Part shown: in pieces, positions 30,001-42,265 of the stretch
Layout: the number at the start of each line of letters is the position of its first letter
How positions within the stretch are numbered: the stretch's first letter is position 1
NCBI GenBank assembly: GCA_013399305.1
Contig: VXAI01000157.1
Location: forward strand, 984,368 to 1,048,367
Origin: Rostratula benghalensis
Taxonomy: Eukaryota; Chordata; Aves; Charadriiformes; Rostratulidae
DNA length: 64,000 nucleotides
Direction of reading: 5' to 3'
Program-made: the position numbers and the translations under genes
Notes under the pieces: model-generated
What the model saw: the letters and a program-made list of their open reading frames with translations, nothing else
Database searches by the model: none
Told to the model about the DNA's origin: nothing

Positions 30001-33000
30001 ATTGAGTTGTTAATTTTCCCCTTTACTGCAAGCAGCCACATCATACAGTCTACTTTCTGAATTTGTCAGGCTCCCTCTTATCTGAGCTTTTGCTCACACT
30101 GGTGGTATTCAAGGGTAGTTCTCAAATCTTGTTTCTCTAGCTATGTTAAGTCTACTTCTAGAAGAACGGATGAAGGTGGAGTTTTTGTCTCCCTGTTATC
30201 GCTACCCTATACTGTTTGTTACTTACTCTTAATATATAGACTTCTACTACAATGGTAGAAGTTTTAGACTTTGGTATCTCAGGTTATCAATATTTAATGT
30301 AGACTGTGAGGTAAAGTATCCTTTTAATGGAGCACTCCAGTATTGATCCTGTGAAGCTGAATTTACTTCCAAGAATAGTTGTTCTGTGTAAGTTGATACA
30401 GTGCTCTCACAGATATAGCACATCTGGTAGAAATAGATGAAGGGAGTGTAGTTCTGAAAAATAGAGCCCTTATACTTGCGTATTACTTTGTTTTTTTAAT
30501 GGAAAAAAGCGTTGCAGAAACAAACATGTAGGTTTGTTTTTTTCCTCGGATAAGAAAGGTGTAATCTCGTGTGCAGTATCGTTGAAGTTATCTGTCACAG
30601 ATACCAGATCATTTTGAACTGAATGGTCTCTGAAAACAAGGACTGAAGTACTTGAGAATATAATGGGTGGGCCTGTGTACCAGTGGAGCATGAAGCTCTG
30701 TATTACTGTAAGTGTCCTACTTTAGTTTGTTAGGCTGAAGCCTAACAAAAAACTCAGGAAAACTAAGTCAGTTATAGTGCTTCAGCCTGTCCTCAAATTA
30801 ATCAGACTGCCTGTGAAGGAAGGAACTACATATGTGATTAAACTGCCCTGAAATGGCTCTTTGGTATTGACTCAGACGACTTGGATGTTAGTTTTCAGCT
30901 CTGCAAGTTTAAACCAGCATTCTGTGCTATAGGAACCTGCCTGCAACTAAGAACAGGGATGTCCATATTAATCAAGTCCTTTAGCACCACCAGTACCACA
31001 AGTGGTAGTACTACTACAAGCACAAAGTTTTGTGCCAAGACTTGAATTTTCAGAAGGGACGTCAAGATTTATTTTCTGCTATGCTCAAGTTAGTAAAGTC
31101 ACTAGGGGCCAGTTCAGCCGAACTGATAAGATGCATTATGAACTAGATGAATAAGATTTATGATCATAACTACCTTCCTACATGCTCTTCTTCTTAATAT
31201 TCACAACATGTCATAGTTATTCCAAAGGTTACTCTTAATGGCTTTTAATTCTGACTGTGGGCCACAAGCTCAGTTTGCTTTAAAATATTCATCATTCATG
31301 TTGGGAAACTTCAACAGCCCCTTAGTAACTTCAGGGAAATGAAAACCTGTTGCTCTCTAAAATAGGATGTGTTGTTAGGGGCAGTTGTTGCGGGGTTTGT
31401 TTTTTTTTTTTTAAAAAAAAAAAGTCCAAACAGACAAATTAAACCACAACCCATTGACAATGGGAGCAATACATACATTGCACCCTGATATACGTTGGAA
31501 GGACAACCGAGCAGGACACTACCCTGGACTTCAAGACAGTGGACTATGGACTCGTGAGAGACCTAACTGGCAGGGTAGCATGGGAAAAACACTGGAGGTG
31601 AGAGGGTCCCATGAAAGCTGTTTAATATCCAAGGATCACCTCCTCTAAGCTTAGGAGAGGTGCATCCCAAAAGAGATGTGGTCAGGCAAAAGAGCCAGAA
31701 AATAGCCAGTGTGGATGACAAAAGAACTGCTGGACAAGCTCAAAACCAAAAAGGAGGCTTATAGAGGGTGGAAGTAAGGATAGGTAGACTGGGTGGAATA
31801 TAGAGAAACTGTCTGAGCAGCCAGCAACCAAATCAGGCAAGCAAAAGCCCAGACAGAACTGAATCTAGCCAGGGACATCAAAGACAGTAAGAAAAAATTT
31901 TATAGGTATGTCAGGGATAAAGGTAAGACTGGAGAAGTTGTGGGCTCTCTCTGGAATGAAACGGGAGAACTGTTCACCCAAGGTACGGACAGGGCTGAGC
32001 TACTGAATGACTTTTTTGCCTCGGTCTTCACCGGCAAGGGCTCTAACCACACTGCCCAAAGTAAGGTAAAAACAGGGGCTCTGAGAATGAAGAACTGCTC
32101 ACAGTAGGAGAAGATCAGGTTTGAGACCATATATGGAATCTGAAGGTGCATAACTCAATGGGACCTGATAAAATCCATCTACGAGTCCTTAGGGTGGGTG
32201 AAGCTTTCCATTGTATTTGAGAAATCGTGGCCATCTGGCAAAGTTCTCACTGACTGGAAAAAGGGGAACATTACCCCGATATTCAAAAAAAGGGAAAAAC
32301 TAAGACACAAAGAACGATAGGCCAGTCAGTCTCACCTCTGTGCCTGGCACAGTCATGGAGAAGATTCTCCTGGAATCTCTGTTAAGGCATATGGAAAACA
32401 AGGAGGTGACTGGAGGCAGCCACTATGGCTTCACCAAGGGCAAATTGTTCTTGACAAATTTGGTGGCCTTTTGTGATACTGCCTCAGACTTCGTGGACAA
32501 AGGCAGATCAACATAGGTCATCTACTTGGACTTATGCAAAGTGTTTGACAGTGTCCTGCATGACATCCTGGTCTCAAAATCGGAAAGTCATGGATCTGTT
32601 GGATGGACTACTCGGTGGGTAAAGAACTGGCTGGATGGTCACGCTGAAAGGGTTGAGGTCAATGGCTCAATGTTCAAATGGCAGCCAGTGATGAGTGGCA
32701 TTCCTCAGGGGTCGGTACTGGCACCAGTGCTCTTTAACATCTTTGTTAGAGGCGTGGACAGTGGGATAGAGTGCACTCTCAACAAGTTTGCCAATGACAC
32801 CAAGCTTGGTGGCTCAGTCGACACGCTGGAGGGAAGGGATGCCATCCAGAAGGACCTGGACAGGCTTGAGAGGTGGGCCAGTGCAAATGGCATGAAGTTC
32901 AACCAAGCCAGTGCAGGGTTCTCCACCTGGGACATGGCAATCCCAAGCACAAATCCAGGTTGGGCAGAGAATGGCTGGAGAGCAGCCCTGAGGAGGACTT

Positions 33001-36000
33001 GGGGGTGATGGTGGATAAGAAGCTCAACATGAGCCAGCAGAGTGCACTGGTAGCCCAGAAAGACAACTGCATCCTGGGCTGCATCAAAAGAAGTGTGGCC
33101 AGCAGGCTGTGGGAGGTGATTCTACCCCTCTAGTCTGCTCTCGTGAGACCCCACCTGGAGTACTGTGTGCAGCTCTGGGGTCCTCACCATAGAAAGGACA
33201 CGGACTTGTTGGAACATGTCCAGTGGAGGGCCAGGAAGATGATCAGAGGGGTGGAGCACCTCTCCTGTGAAGACAGGCTGAGAGAGCTGGGGTTGTTCAG
33301 CCTGGAGAAGAGAAGGCTCTGGGGAGACCTTAGAGTAGCCTTCCAGTATCTGAAGGGAGCCTACAGGAGAGGTGGAGAGGGACTCTTTGTCAGGGAGCAT
33401 AGTGACAGGACAAGGGGTAACATCTTTAAATTAGAAGAGGGGAGATTTAGACTGGATACCAGAAAGAAATTCTTTACAGTGAGGGTGGTGAGGCACTGGA
33501 ACAGGTTGCCCTGAGAGGGTATGGGTGCCTCATCCCTGAAGGTGTTCAAGGCTGGATGGGGCTTTGAGCAACCTGCTCAAGTGGGAGGTGTCCCTGCCCA
33601 TGGCAGGGGGGGTTGGAACTTGACGATCTTTAAGGTCCCTTCCAACTCTAACCATTCTGTGATTCTATCAAATACCCAATCAAAATCATGCAATTGAATA
33701 ATTCTATTATTATATAGTTGATTTTCAAACATTAGCTGATGTAGTGGCAATGTTACCACTTCTTTTACCAATTACCTTTTGACAATACTGAAAACATTTG
33801 TTGTAGTAATAGTAGTTGACTTCAGAAATTGCATACGCTGTTTTGCTTATGCTATGTGTTCCTATTCCACTGAGGATTCTGTTTTTCTTGCTTTTTAGAC
33901 TTTAAGGTTAAACTGATTCTGGCAGTTCTTTTTCTCGTTCTTTGCTAAATGCTAACCAGCATTTCTGTCCCTCCCTGTAGAAATACATACAGTCATTTGT
34001 TTATCTGCAAGTCTAATAATGGATCTCCCAGGATCTTCATAATCTTTCCTGTAGTCAGTTTATCTATAGTTGCTTGTAAAATCACATTTAACTTACAACA
34101 CTGATTAATTTTGTTTGCCTACATGCTCTGAATCATGTGTGTTGTGAACACATTATAATTATTGTCTCATTAACTGAAAGCTATGGTTATATGTTTTAGT
34201 ATTGCATAGAGGTGAAGTACCTAATATTTTATTCTCTTAGAGAAAGCCAGGTGTTCTGAAAGCAGCAAATCTTGTCAAGAGAATGGAGTGCAAGAATCTG
34301 AATGAAATATTTAGATCATAATACATTAAATTTGAGCTATAAAGTGATTGGCTGTTTTGTAACTGTATAAATGGCTGGTGGTTATGAAAACCTCAGTCAC
34401 ACTCTTTTATGCATCCAGGCAGTATTTCCATACTGTAATTCGTGCAGGTTCAGTGCTTTATTTACTCATTGTTACTCTTACTTTCTCTGAGGTCTGTGCT
34501 TACAGCACTTTCTAAGAAACAAATGCCAAAAATTGAATTACTTATGGATGAGAAACAGTGATTTGCATGCTACTATGGCATCCTGCTTGCGTTGTGATAA
34601 GAAGTTTGTGCCATACCAGTGAATTCAGAGGGCAGCAATACTGATTTTCTATAGCTCCTGTAATGATTTGTCATGATACTAGATGACCTTCTGAAAGCTT
34701 CACCTTCTAAAAGTGGAGAATTTATATGAAAATTCCAGTTTTCCATTTATAATTAAAATAAGATTCTCATCTTCATGGGTGTCGAGCCAGACAGGAAATG
34801 GGATCTCAGTATATCACTCAAGTCCAAAATAAAAAAAACACCACCAAAAACCAAAACATGCCCTTTCCCAGCTTTGATACTGACTGCGCATTTAAACCCC
34901 TTTTCCCTCTCCTTCCTTAAAAATGCAGGACCCTCCTTCAGAATTTTTGAACAGCTGGAGTTGAAAATACTGGGGAAGACATTTTAGGTGCTTACTTATT
35001 TTCTGAATTCTGTTCCACTTTCAGTTTTCCCTTTTTTCCACACAATATTGTCACTTATTTTTTCTTATAGAATTAAGGCCCTTGACAACATTTTTTTCAT
35101 TGTGAAGTTTTCTGTCACTTTGACTTTGTTCATGGTCCTCAGGTTGGAGCCCTACAACATGCCTGTTGTGGACATCCAGTCTGCTTGCAGTCTCATAATC
35201 TCAAGCACAAACCTGGGCTTGTGTCTCAAGCACAAGTTTTATGAGGAGAAGCTGAGGGAGCTGGGATTATTTAGCCTGGAGAAAAGGAGATTGAGGGGAG
35301 ATGTTATTGCTCTCCACAAGTACTGGGAAGGAGATCCTAGCGAGGTGGGGGTTGGTCTCTTCTCCCAAGTAACAAGTGATAGGACAAGAGGAAATGGCCT
35401 CAAATTGTGGGGAGGGTGGGGAGTGAGGATGGATACCAGGAAACATTTCTTCACCAAAAAGCTTGTCAAACATTGGAACAGCCTGCCCAGGGAAGTGGTT
35501 GAGGAATCATCCCTGAAGCTATTTAAAAGACTTGTAGATATGGTGCTTAGGAATGTGGTTTAGTGGTGGTTTGGGCAGTGCTGGTTGACAGTGGCAGTCA
35601 ATGATCTTAAAGGTTTTTTTCCAACCTAGACAACTCTGATTATTTTCTCCTTGATCTTTTTAACCTGAATTTCTTTGCCAAGGAACGTTTATTTGATTTC
35701 TTACTAATGAGTATAGGATATCTTTATGGAGTTGAGAGAGTATTTTAGCTATTACTTTTCTGGCAACTAATATGGCAACTTGTCATGTTTATCTGATTTC
35801 TTGAATTTCTTCTCAGTTTTTGGTTTAATTTGTAGCAATGTTTATAGACAGTCGAAAGTGAAAGTAAGGATTTGTGGTGAAAACATGCTGGAAAGAGACA
35901 GTAGTGTGTAAAAAAACACAATGGGCTTTAAGTGATGAAGGAAATGGTAGATTTCATGGGTGTTCATGGGTGTTACTTTTGGCTATGTGAAATCCTTTAT

Positions 36001-39000
36001 TTGCTTGGAGATTGTGCTGGAAGTTTGTATCAGACAAGCTGTGAAAGTTGACTTGACATTCAGTGCACATGGGTGTTTCGCAGAGGGTAGCTTTCACCCA
36101 AACATTTTGCCATAGTTTTATTAGATTGATGATGATCTTATCCTAATACGTAAAATATTGCGCTCTACCATTTAGTGTGGAAAGGAGTCTGGTGGGCAGG
36201 AGAGTGGGCTTGAGCTGGAAGCTCCCGTGTTTTACACTCAAGGAAAACATTGATACTGTAAACTTCATAGATGTAGTAAACTACAGATGATGTATTTATG
36301 AACCTGTAAAGGTGTTAGTGATCTACAGATGAAATGGATCAGACCCTCTCATATTAGGGGACCTGGCAGCTCTCCAGTAGGGATCTGCCTCTGGCTCAGG
36401 CATGGATGGCCACTGGGATGCACTATGTTTCCAGGTGGTACAGAGTTGGTTTAGTGGGTGTAACACCTTATCTTTCTTACAGCTAGTACTGAGTGAGGGC
36501 TGGAAGGGAGAAGTGCATTGATTCTTCCTTCTGTTAGTCCTGGAGGTCACGGTACCCTCTTCAGAAGTCTGAGTGGGACACAATGGATGTGGGAACATCA
36601 TACCTATTCACCTGCATAATTTACTGTAGTTGGAGAAGCTCTGAAGCATTTTCATATGTGCTTACTATCTGTTTTATTTATTCTCTATGTTTTTTTCCAT
36701 TCCATGTTTTCCAACTTGCATCTGTTTTTTTTGTTTTCTAAACATAACCCTGAGGTTAAATAAGTGCCAGAGATGCCAGTGGGAACTTGGAGTGCTAAAT
36801 GTTACATTTTCAATTGTGTTTATTGTTGCAGTGACAAGGTAGCTTGCACATTTCTAAACTGCTGATAAGAAATTGTAAAAAGAAGCTAAAGGTCTTCAGT
36901 AACTAAATCCACAGCTTTATTTTCACGCTCATACTGGAGAAATGCTTCCCCCCTCTTCCCAGTAAGTGTTTTTCAGGTAATATAAGTGTCAATGTTATCA
37001 CAGATTCTGGCATCATGCAGTCTCTCCCAGTGTTTTGTTTTCTATAACAAGTTTTATATCAGAAGTTAAAATAATTTTATAGTCCTTTCATTTTTGAAAA
37101 AATTGGTCCTAAAATATGTACTGCTTCATGGCTCCCAAATATTGTGTCTTGACGCAAATGCCATGCAGAAACATGTCACCACTCACAAAAGGTTAATTGA
37201 TATTTCAGGATGCTGAATGTCTTCTAAGTAAACACAACCATAGCCAAATACATGTTATGTTTTTCTTTCAAGAAAATAAATAGTCAGACCCTTTTGAAGC
37301 CTTAGGCGGCATACTATTTGCTAATCAAAACTTGTTCTCATAAAACTATATTTAAAACAGGAAAGATACATGAATCATACAGGAAAACAAAGTAATGTTA
37401 AGGTAAAGCAATATTAAAAAAGAGTTATGGCCGCTGTTCAGCTATAAACTCAGGCTAGTGTGCTGCCACATATAGTGTATTCGTTCTGAGCCCACTGCAA
37501 TATTCCTGGATAGATGTGTATTAAAAATGAAACAGAAGACATAAATTTAAATTTCTTTACTTTTGAGGTTTTGTTCTTCATGCTATACACAGTACACTGT
37601 TTAATGGCTTTAGAAAAGCCTTAAAAGTCAGGCATCCTAGGACACTGTTCTTATTTCACAGTCCTGGGTAAGTGGCTACCTGGTCTAAGACTGTGTTTTC
37701 ATACTACTATAATAAACTGTTTAAGTAACTGATGGAAAGTCCTTTCTAAATTGATGGGCTTGAACCTTCGTGACTGCAGTATGAAGAACCATTGTATTCC
37801 AGAGCTTGCTTACTCTCCATATTAGACCTTAGTGATTTTGTGTTTTACCAAAATAGGCAATACTGTTTCCTGTTGCCTGCTCTTGGCTGCTCCCCACGCT
37901 AGCACATCAGTCAGCATTTGGGTCCTTGACCACTGACTGTTATAAATTTTGTTACAGTTCTTTAACTGAACTGAACATCTTTCTTGATCTAAAACCTAAA
38001 GTAAGGCAAGATCTTCTGATCTTGCTCCTGAGAGAAACAGCGGTAATTTCTTAATTTTGTTCAAGTTTGTGGAAAGAAAAATGTTCTCAAGCTGTGTCAT
38101 TCTGGTTAATTTCTTGTAAGATTCCAGATACTGGGAATATGCAGATTCTAGCACAGGGTCTTAGCGGACTTGTTCATTAGTGTGATGGACTTGAGTATAT
38201 CCACAGAATCCACTTTGGATTGTGCTGTAGTTTAGGGTGGGATGGGCAGTGAGATGTTATTTTAATCAACCAAGATGTAATTAGGTTAGAGGAAATGAAA
38301 ATTGATNNNNNNNNNNNNNNNNAATTGATTATGATTAAAAATATATTATGATTAGAAATTAATCTGCTTTTAGAATTTCTAAAACTTGTCTCTTGGTGGA
38401 CCTTCATAGATTGTGGGCTAAGGCTACCACAAATTAGCTGGACCAGATTCACAGCATTTTAGCTATGCACATTTGTATTGTATCCCTGCTTTCGTCAATT
38501 GGATTAATTATAAACATACTTATTTATACCACAGAGTGAAGCCTGAAATAGGGGCATTTATTGTGGAGCAGCTGACAGACTGCAGGCAGGCCTGCTGACT
38601 TCTTCCTACTGTCTTGTTCTTGTAGCTGTACACAAAGTCAGCCTGGGACTGTCCATTAACTTTGTTTGGCCTTGGCTAAACTCCCTGACAATCCTGAAAA
38701 GGCAGCGGTGGTTAATAGGTCGTGATCCGTAATTTGCCTTTCGGTATGCTTACTCATATGGCTTTCAGTGTTTGTTACATAACTGGTGTGAGATCAATAT
38801 GCAGAGAGACATGATATAACTTATGTTAATGTGTAAAAGCAAATGGTAGAGCTGCAATAAGTTTTGGAAACTCTGTCTTTGAGCCGTGCCCACGGAAGAG
38901 GTTTCTGCCCCTCGCTCTCCCCTTTAAAGATTGCTGTAGGAGGCAGGGCATGTATTGTCGCCTTTGGCCCTCATGGTACAGTGCTTCTGGGATGGCTCTC

Positions 39001-39982
39001 AGCTGTTGATGATTTTAGCTGAATTGTTGGACTGGTGAGAGATTACCCAAGATGTAGGACACTTTAACTTTTACCAAGTCAGCCACAATATTCACTACCA
39101 GAGGGGAGACACTATATTAAAAAGAATTTGCAGGCAAATAAACTTGCCAGATGCTAAGGCTTTGTCTTTCTACTTTTCTTTATTCAAGAAGGCCAGGTAG
39201 GTTATTTTGTGAAAGACTTGTAGTTCTGTTCTCGCATGCTTCATTTATGCACGAGGTGTAGCTTGATAATGTTTGAATACCATTTTAGATTAATGATGAA
39301 AATGCTATTTGAAATGTATTTTTGTGTAACTTCCTATTAAAAATTCTGTTGCTCACATGCTTAACTGGTTTTTGGCTTCAGTAGTAAGAATTTAAAAAGC
39401 AGCACAGAATTATTTTTTGTCATTAATATCAGTGTATGGTAGAACACACATGAGTAGATCTGTTGATTATGAAATTACCATTTTTATCTGGTTTACCATT
39501 TATTAGTAATTTTTTTCTTTTTCCTAAAAGAAAAAAATAAATATGGAGTAAACATGAATTAACAACTTTGCAGATAAACTTCCACGAGGAGGAGAAGGAA
39601 ACTACCATATTCTGGATCCTTAGTTGTCTTTTATGGGTTGGTTCCAGCAGATCTGAGGCATATGAAGTTGCTTTATTTGAAGTGATAAATTTGGCAAAGG
39701 AGAAGCAACTCTGTCATGGAATCCAGAATTTGCAGATTGTGCATTGTATAAAAATGCTTAACATCTGTAGAGCCTGACATTGTGCTCACTGATACAGACC
39801 ACTGACAATATTGAAAGTTGGGCCAAGTGCTTCTGTACCATCTGATTGTAATGTGAGTTTGTGTTTTATAGCTTGAAACAATTGGATGGCAGCTGAATCT
39901 TCAAATGGCAGAGTCCACGCAAGCAAAACTGAAGTCTCCTCAGGCTGTGCTGGAGCTGGGAGTGAGCAATGAAGATTCAAAG
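18009..39982 (+). CDS. COMMD10: COMM domain-containing protein 10, exons 1-5 (residues 1-167; 3' end outside window)
   Basis: Five coding segments join in one frame to 167 residues closely resembling human COMMD10 (about 202 aa), starting [20 protein letters not shown]. The first 130 or so residues form the helical N-terminal domain. The COMM domain starts in exon 5 ([13 protein letters not shown]). COMMD10 assembles with the nine other COMMD proteins into a ring. With CCDC22 and CCDC93 this forms the CCC part of the Commander complex, which recycles membrane cargo from endosomes with Retriever and WASH; COMMD proteins have also been linked to NF-kB control. The start at 18009 has a strong Kozak context (G at -3, G at +4) and lies in a CpG island. 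All visible splice sites are GT-AG and no stop or frameshift occurs, so the gene is intact. The remaining part of the COMM domain was not found before 64000. Confidence 0.95.
18160..18250 (+). CDS. COMMD10: COMMD10 coding exon 2 (residues 11-41)
   Basis: The acceptor tctgcgcag ends at 18159 after a C/T-rich tract, and the donor is AAG|gtaggg. It encodes [20 protein letters not shown] and then a helix ending KLHLK. The [16 protein letters not shown] block is strongly conserved in COMMD10. The preceding intron is only 119 bases. Confidence 0.95.
18251..20416 (+). other. COMMD10 intron 2
   Basis: About 2.2 kb between gt 18251 and ag 20416. The first 200 bases are still CpG-rich. The rest is AT-rich with short T runs (for example 18506-18521) and no recognised transposon. 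Confidence 0.8.
20417..20527 (+). CDS. COMMD10: COMMD10 coding exon 3 (residues 42-78)
   Basis: The acceptor gtgcttcag ends at 20416 and the donor CAG|gtaccc begins at 20528. The 111-nt, phase-0 exon encodes [14 protein letters not shown] and then [20 protein letters not shown]. The acidic EEEEEK run and the [17 protein letters not shown] helix are signature COMMD10 sequence. Confidence 0.96.
20528..22404 (+). other. COMMD10 intron 3
   Basis: About 1.9 kb. It contains the CR1 tail at 21430-21578 and a T-rich run near 21871-21895. Nothing else was recognised. Confidence 0.8.
21430..21578 (-). mobile_element. CR1 3' fragment, antisense, in intron 3
   Basis: GGTTAGAGTTGGAAGGGACC, then GTTCCAACCTTCTTGCCATG, and later GAACACCTCCAGGGATGGGG, is the CR1 3' end in reverse orientation. 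Both edges are worn and the terminal octamer repeat is missing, so it is an older insertion than the 17.3-kb copy. Confidence 0.88.
22405..22560 (+). CDS. COMMD10: COMMD10 coding exon 4 (residues 79-130)
   Basis: The acceptor ctttgacag ends at 22404 and the donor AAG|gtaatg begins at 22561. The 156-nt, phase-0 exon encodes [20 protein letters not shown] and then [16 protein letters not shown]. It completes the N-terminal helical domain and reaches the linker before the COMM domain. Confidence 0.96.
22728..22767 (+). repeat. 20-bp tandem duplication
   Basis: The unit GTGCTAAAGAGATGTTACGT occurs twice head to tail; the second copy differs at one base (ACAT). It lies 168 bases past exon 4. Confidence 0.9.
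23168..23740 (+). mobile_element. CR1 internal fragment, sense, 3'-truncated
   Basis: The sense-strand sequence corresponds to the reverse transcriptase catalytic region and C-terminus of CR1. It reads ACACCAAGCTGAATGACACA, then GGACAGGCTTGAGGAGTG, and later CTGGGCTGCATCAAAAGAACC. The catalytic motif reads FVDN (23280-23291), with Asn in place of the second Asp. Resemblance stops after GAGCACCTCTCTGATGACGA, so the usual 3' end is missing. Confidence 0.85.
25254..25315 (+). repeat. (TA)n tract inside an inverted repeat
   Basis: ACTCATGGTAT (25254-25264) is the reverse complement of ATACCATGAGT (25296-25306), with an AT-rich, largely TA-repeat spacer of 31 bases between them. ACCATGAGT occurs again at 25307-25315. 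The structure could extrude as a hairpin or cruciform. Confidence 0.85.
25329..25408. other. Assembly gap of 80 N
   Basis: A run of 80 unknown bases in COMMD10 intron 4. The N count may be an estimate rather than the true length. Confidence 0.99.
28810..28852 (+). repeat. T-rich low-complexity run
   Basis: Two adjacent T runs separated by CTGTTTTAA. Simple sequence without other features. Confidence 0.85.
31450..33669 (+). mobile_element. CR1 LINE, 5'-truncated but with full 3' end, sense in intron 4
   Basis: About 2.2 kb of CR1 from the endonuclease-RT linker region to a proper 3' end (CCATTCTGTGATTCTAT at about 33651-33667). Reverse transcriptase remains are at 32526-33008 ([10 protein letters not shown] as motif A, FAND at 32787-32798 as the catalytic motif). 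C-terminal remains are at 33143-33514 ([20 protein letters not shown]). The frame is broken many times and the second catalytic Asp codon is changed to AAT (Asn), so it cannot retrotranspose itself. The left edge is approximate. Confidence 0.92.
35239..35646 (+). mobile_element. CR1 3' fragment of another subfamily, sense
   Basis: It starts in the C-terminal ORF2 region ([19 protein letters not shown]) and ends with the CR1 tail TTTTTCCAACCTAGACAACTC. Its 3' UTR (GGTTTAGTGGTGGTTTGGGC) differs from that of the copy ending at 33669, so it belongs to a different CR1 subfamily. A 191-codon open frame beginning at 34988 runs from unrelated upstream DNA into this fragment. Confidence 0.9.
35953..35974 (+). 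repeat. Short tandem duplication, 10-bp unit
   Basis: TTCATGGGTG occurs twice in a row followed by TT. A minor slippage product within the intron. Confidence 0.85.
38307..38322. other. Assembly gap of 16 N, flanked by a short repeat
   Basis: Sixteen unknown bases. The left flank ends AAATTGAT and the right flank begins AATTGATTATGATT, so the same heptamer AATTGAT borders both sides. Confidence 0.99.
39872..39982 (+). CDS. COMMD10: COMMD10 coding exon 5 (residues 131-167), start of COMM domain
   Basis: The acceptor gttttatag ends at 39871 and the donor AAG|gtaaga begins at 39983. The 111-nt, phase-0 exon encodes [20 protein letters not shown], then SPQAVLELG and ends NEDSK. The tryptophan and following NLQ strand are typical of the beginning of the COMM domain. 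The chain would continue with a phase-0 exon that I could not locate. Confidence 0.96.
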
Positions 39983-41505
39983 GTAAGAAATACACACAGA
40001 GTTGGAATGAGTTGTGTTGATGATATGTTCTACGTGCTGAGGCATCAGTTGGAGCTCTTGATCACTGTTAGTCTTGCCAGTGTTTTCATTTACCTATTTC
40101 ATAAAATTACAGTAACCACTTGGAATTGTGTAGTGCTAAGGTAATAGACTACATACTAGGTAGACCAAGCGCTGTGTTACCAGCTCTTTGGGGTGTAACA
40201 TGATAGGGAAATATGGAATATCGTTATTTTAGATATCTAAAATATCTTTGTAGATAATTTGTTTTTATCGCATAGCATGTGATTGGCACTCCTTATACTT
40301 TTAGTGTCTAATAGCTTGCGGCCTTCTACCATGTGTGTAGTTCTGTAAGGTATTACTCATCACTTGCAATCTCTCTGTACTAGTGATGTATTTAGGAGTA
40401 ATGACATAGTATTTGGATTGAAGAGAGCAAATATTTCAAGGTTTTTAAGGTGAAGCCTTAAGTTCAAGGATTTCAGTGACCAGTTAAGTACCAAAGCTCA
40501 CTAATTACCTTAGCTTTTTGTTCATAAAATCTGTATTTTTTTGTTAGCTAGTATGTTTTAAATTAAACACATGAATTGCTTTTAAACTTGTCTTGCTAAT
40601 GGAAGTTTCAGAATGTCTGACAGAATGTTTATCTATGAAAAAGTCAGTATAAAAGATTTGAGGGGAAAATCAGCACTGAGCTTTAGCCTTACATTTACAT
40701 CACAGTAATTATACTAATGTGAGTGGATTTGACTTATAGTAAAATAAAAGAGCATACATAGTTTATGTCTGTGCGTCTCACCAGGACTTACAGCAGTTTG
40801 CTGCAATCTGTAGTTTTTGAATGCAAGTACAGGAAGCAGCCAGTATTTTATGCCCAGGCTGCATTGGGCAGCACTGCATAGAGATTAAATTTTGTGGCAA
40901 AACAATTTTTTAAAAAATGAAGGAAAAATGTCACTTTTACATGACACAGAAAATTCATCTGTGTCTGGACAAAGGAAACTAAAAGTTCCTTTGATATACA
41001 GAAATCAGCAAATGGATTTATTTTTTTGTTTGTTTGTTTCCTCTCTTTCTCATTGTGGGTATAATTAGGTACCAACTTCAAAACTATTTTGCAACAATTA
41101 GTAGTATAGAATAGACTGTTCACTGGCATTTACGTAGAACAGGCCAACAATAAAAACACACTGATGCTCTCAAACTCCAGACACTAAAATCTTAAAATCT
41201 TAGTTGGTCTACAGGTTTTTTCACTGAATGATTACACCCTTGTATAGAATGTATTTAAGATTGGCTACTATAGGCTTATATACTGACAGAAGTGTTGGAA
41301 TGTAATTTCTGTGTAGCTGTACTTTGCATCTTCATGATATTTCTGCACTAAATATTTATACCTAAAGATCTTAAATACTAGGTACTTATTTTTTTCTCCC
41401 CAAACTTACGTGTGTAACTTTTCCACAGAAATTTGGCATGAAGATAGTGTATATGTTCTTACTGATTGTTTTTATTTCTCACAGAACTTTGTAAATTTTT
41501 TAATT

Positions 41506-41506
41506 N
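41506..41506. other. Ambiguous base N
   Basis: A single unknown base in intron 5. Confidence 0.99.
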
Positions 41507-42265
41507 TAATGGTTATAACATTTTTTCTTGAACACAAAAGCTGTTACAGAGGAGTTTTTGTGAGCTGGCTCATTAGGGGGCAGTAGTGCTCTTTGTCACT
41601 GGCTCTTTGAATGCTTTTTTGAAGTCCTACTTGGAATCAATTCTGCAGTCAGTCGTTGTAGGAAGTGTTAAGTGTTTACATTTCTAATCTGTATATAACA
41701 ATAGAAGTTTGTCTTGCTCATTTACAAAACTAAAGCCTGTTAATAAGAAAAGCCACACTGAACAAGGTAAATGACATTGGCTGTTACTTCCACTTTTGCT
41801 AACTAAAAGTAATTGTACTAATACATCAACGTTTACTACAGCTCACTCCACTTAAAAATCATTTAAACAATTCTTCGTCAGAAGGTGACATTTGAAATTA
41901 GTATTTAAATTATTTCTTCAGGAGAGGTAATTAGAAAACCTGTGGATATATGAGTGTTATTTAGCTTTATGAAATAAAGAGTCAGAGGATCTGCTATATG
42001 ATATATAAATATTTATAGGGTATATTTTGTCAGCTTCAGATGAAATGCAGAGTCCCATAAAAATTCAAAAGTAAGGTGGTCTTTGGTTCTTTCATGTGAT
42101 TCAAGCTGCTAGTGACATTTGCATTGCCTAGGAAATATGCTGTTTCTGACTAGTAGTAATTCTGATCCTTGATTTTTAATTTACTGATCTTTGTGAAAAA
42201 ATTGCTGTTTGCTTATGGTTTATGCTTGATTTGCATCTAACACGTATTTTGCACGTGCCATGAAA

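Larger units (their letters stand above)
22561..39871 (+). other. COMMD10 intron 4 (17.3 kb)
   Basis: Long AT-rich intron holding three CR1 copies (about 23168-23740, 31450-33669, 35239-35646), a 20-bp tandem duplication near its start, a (TA)n hairpin and two assembly gaps. No host coding segment was recognised inside it. The outer splice sites are gtaatg and tttatag. Confidence 0.8.
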
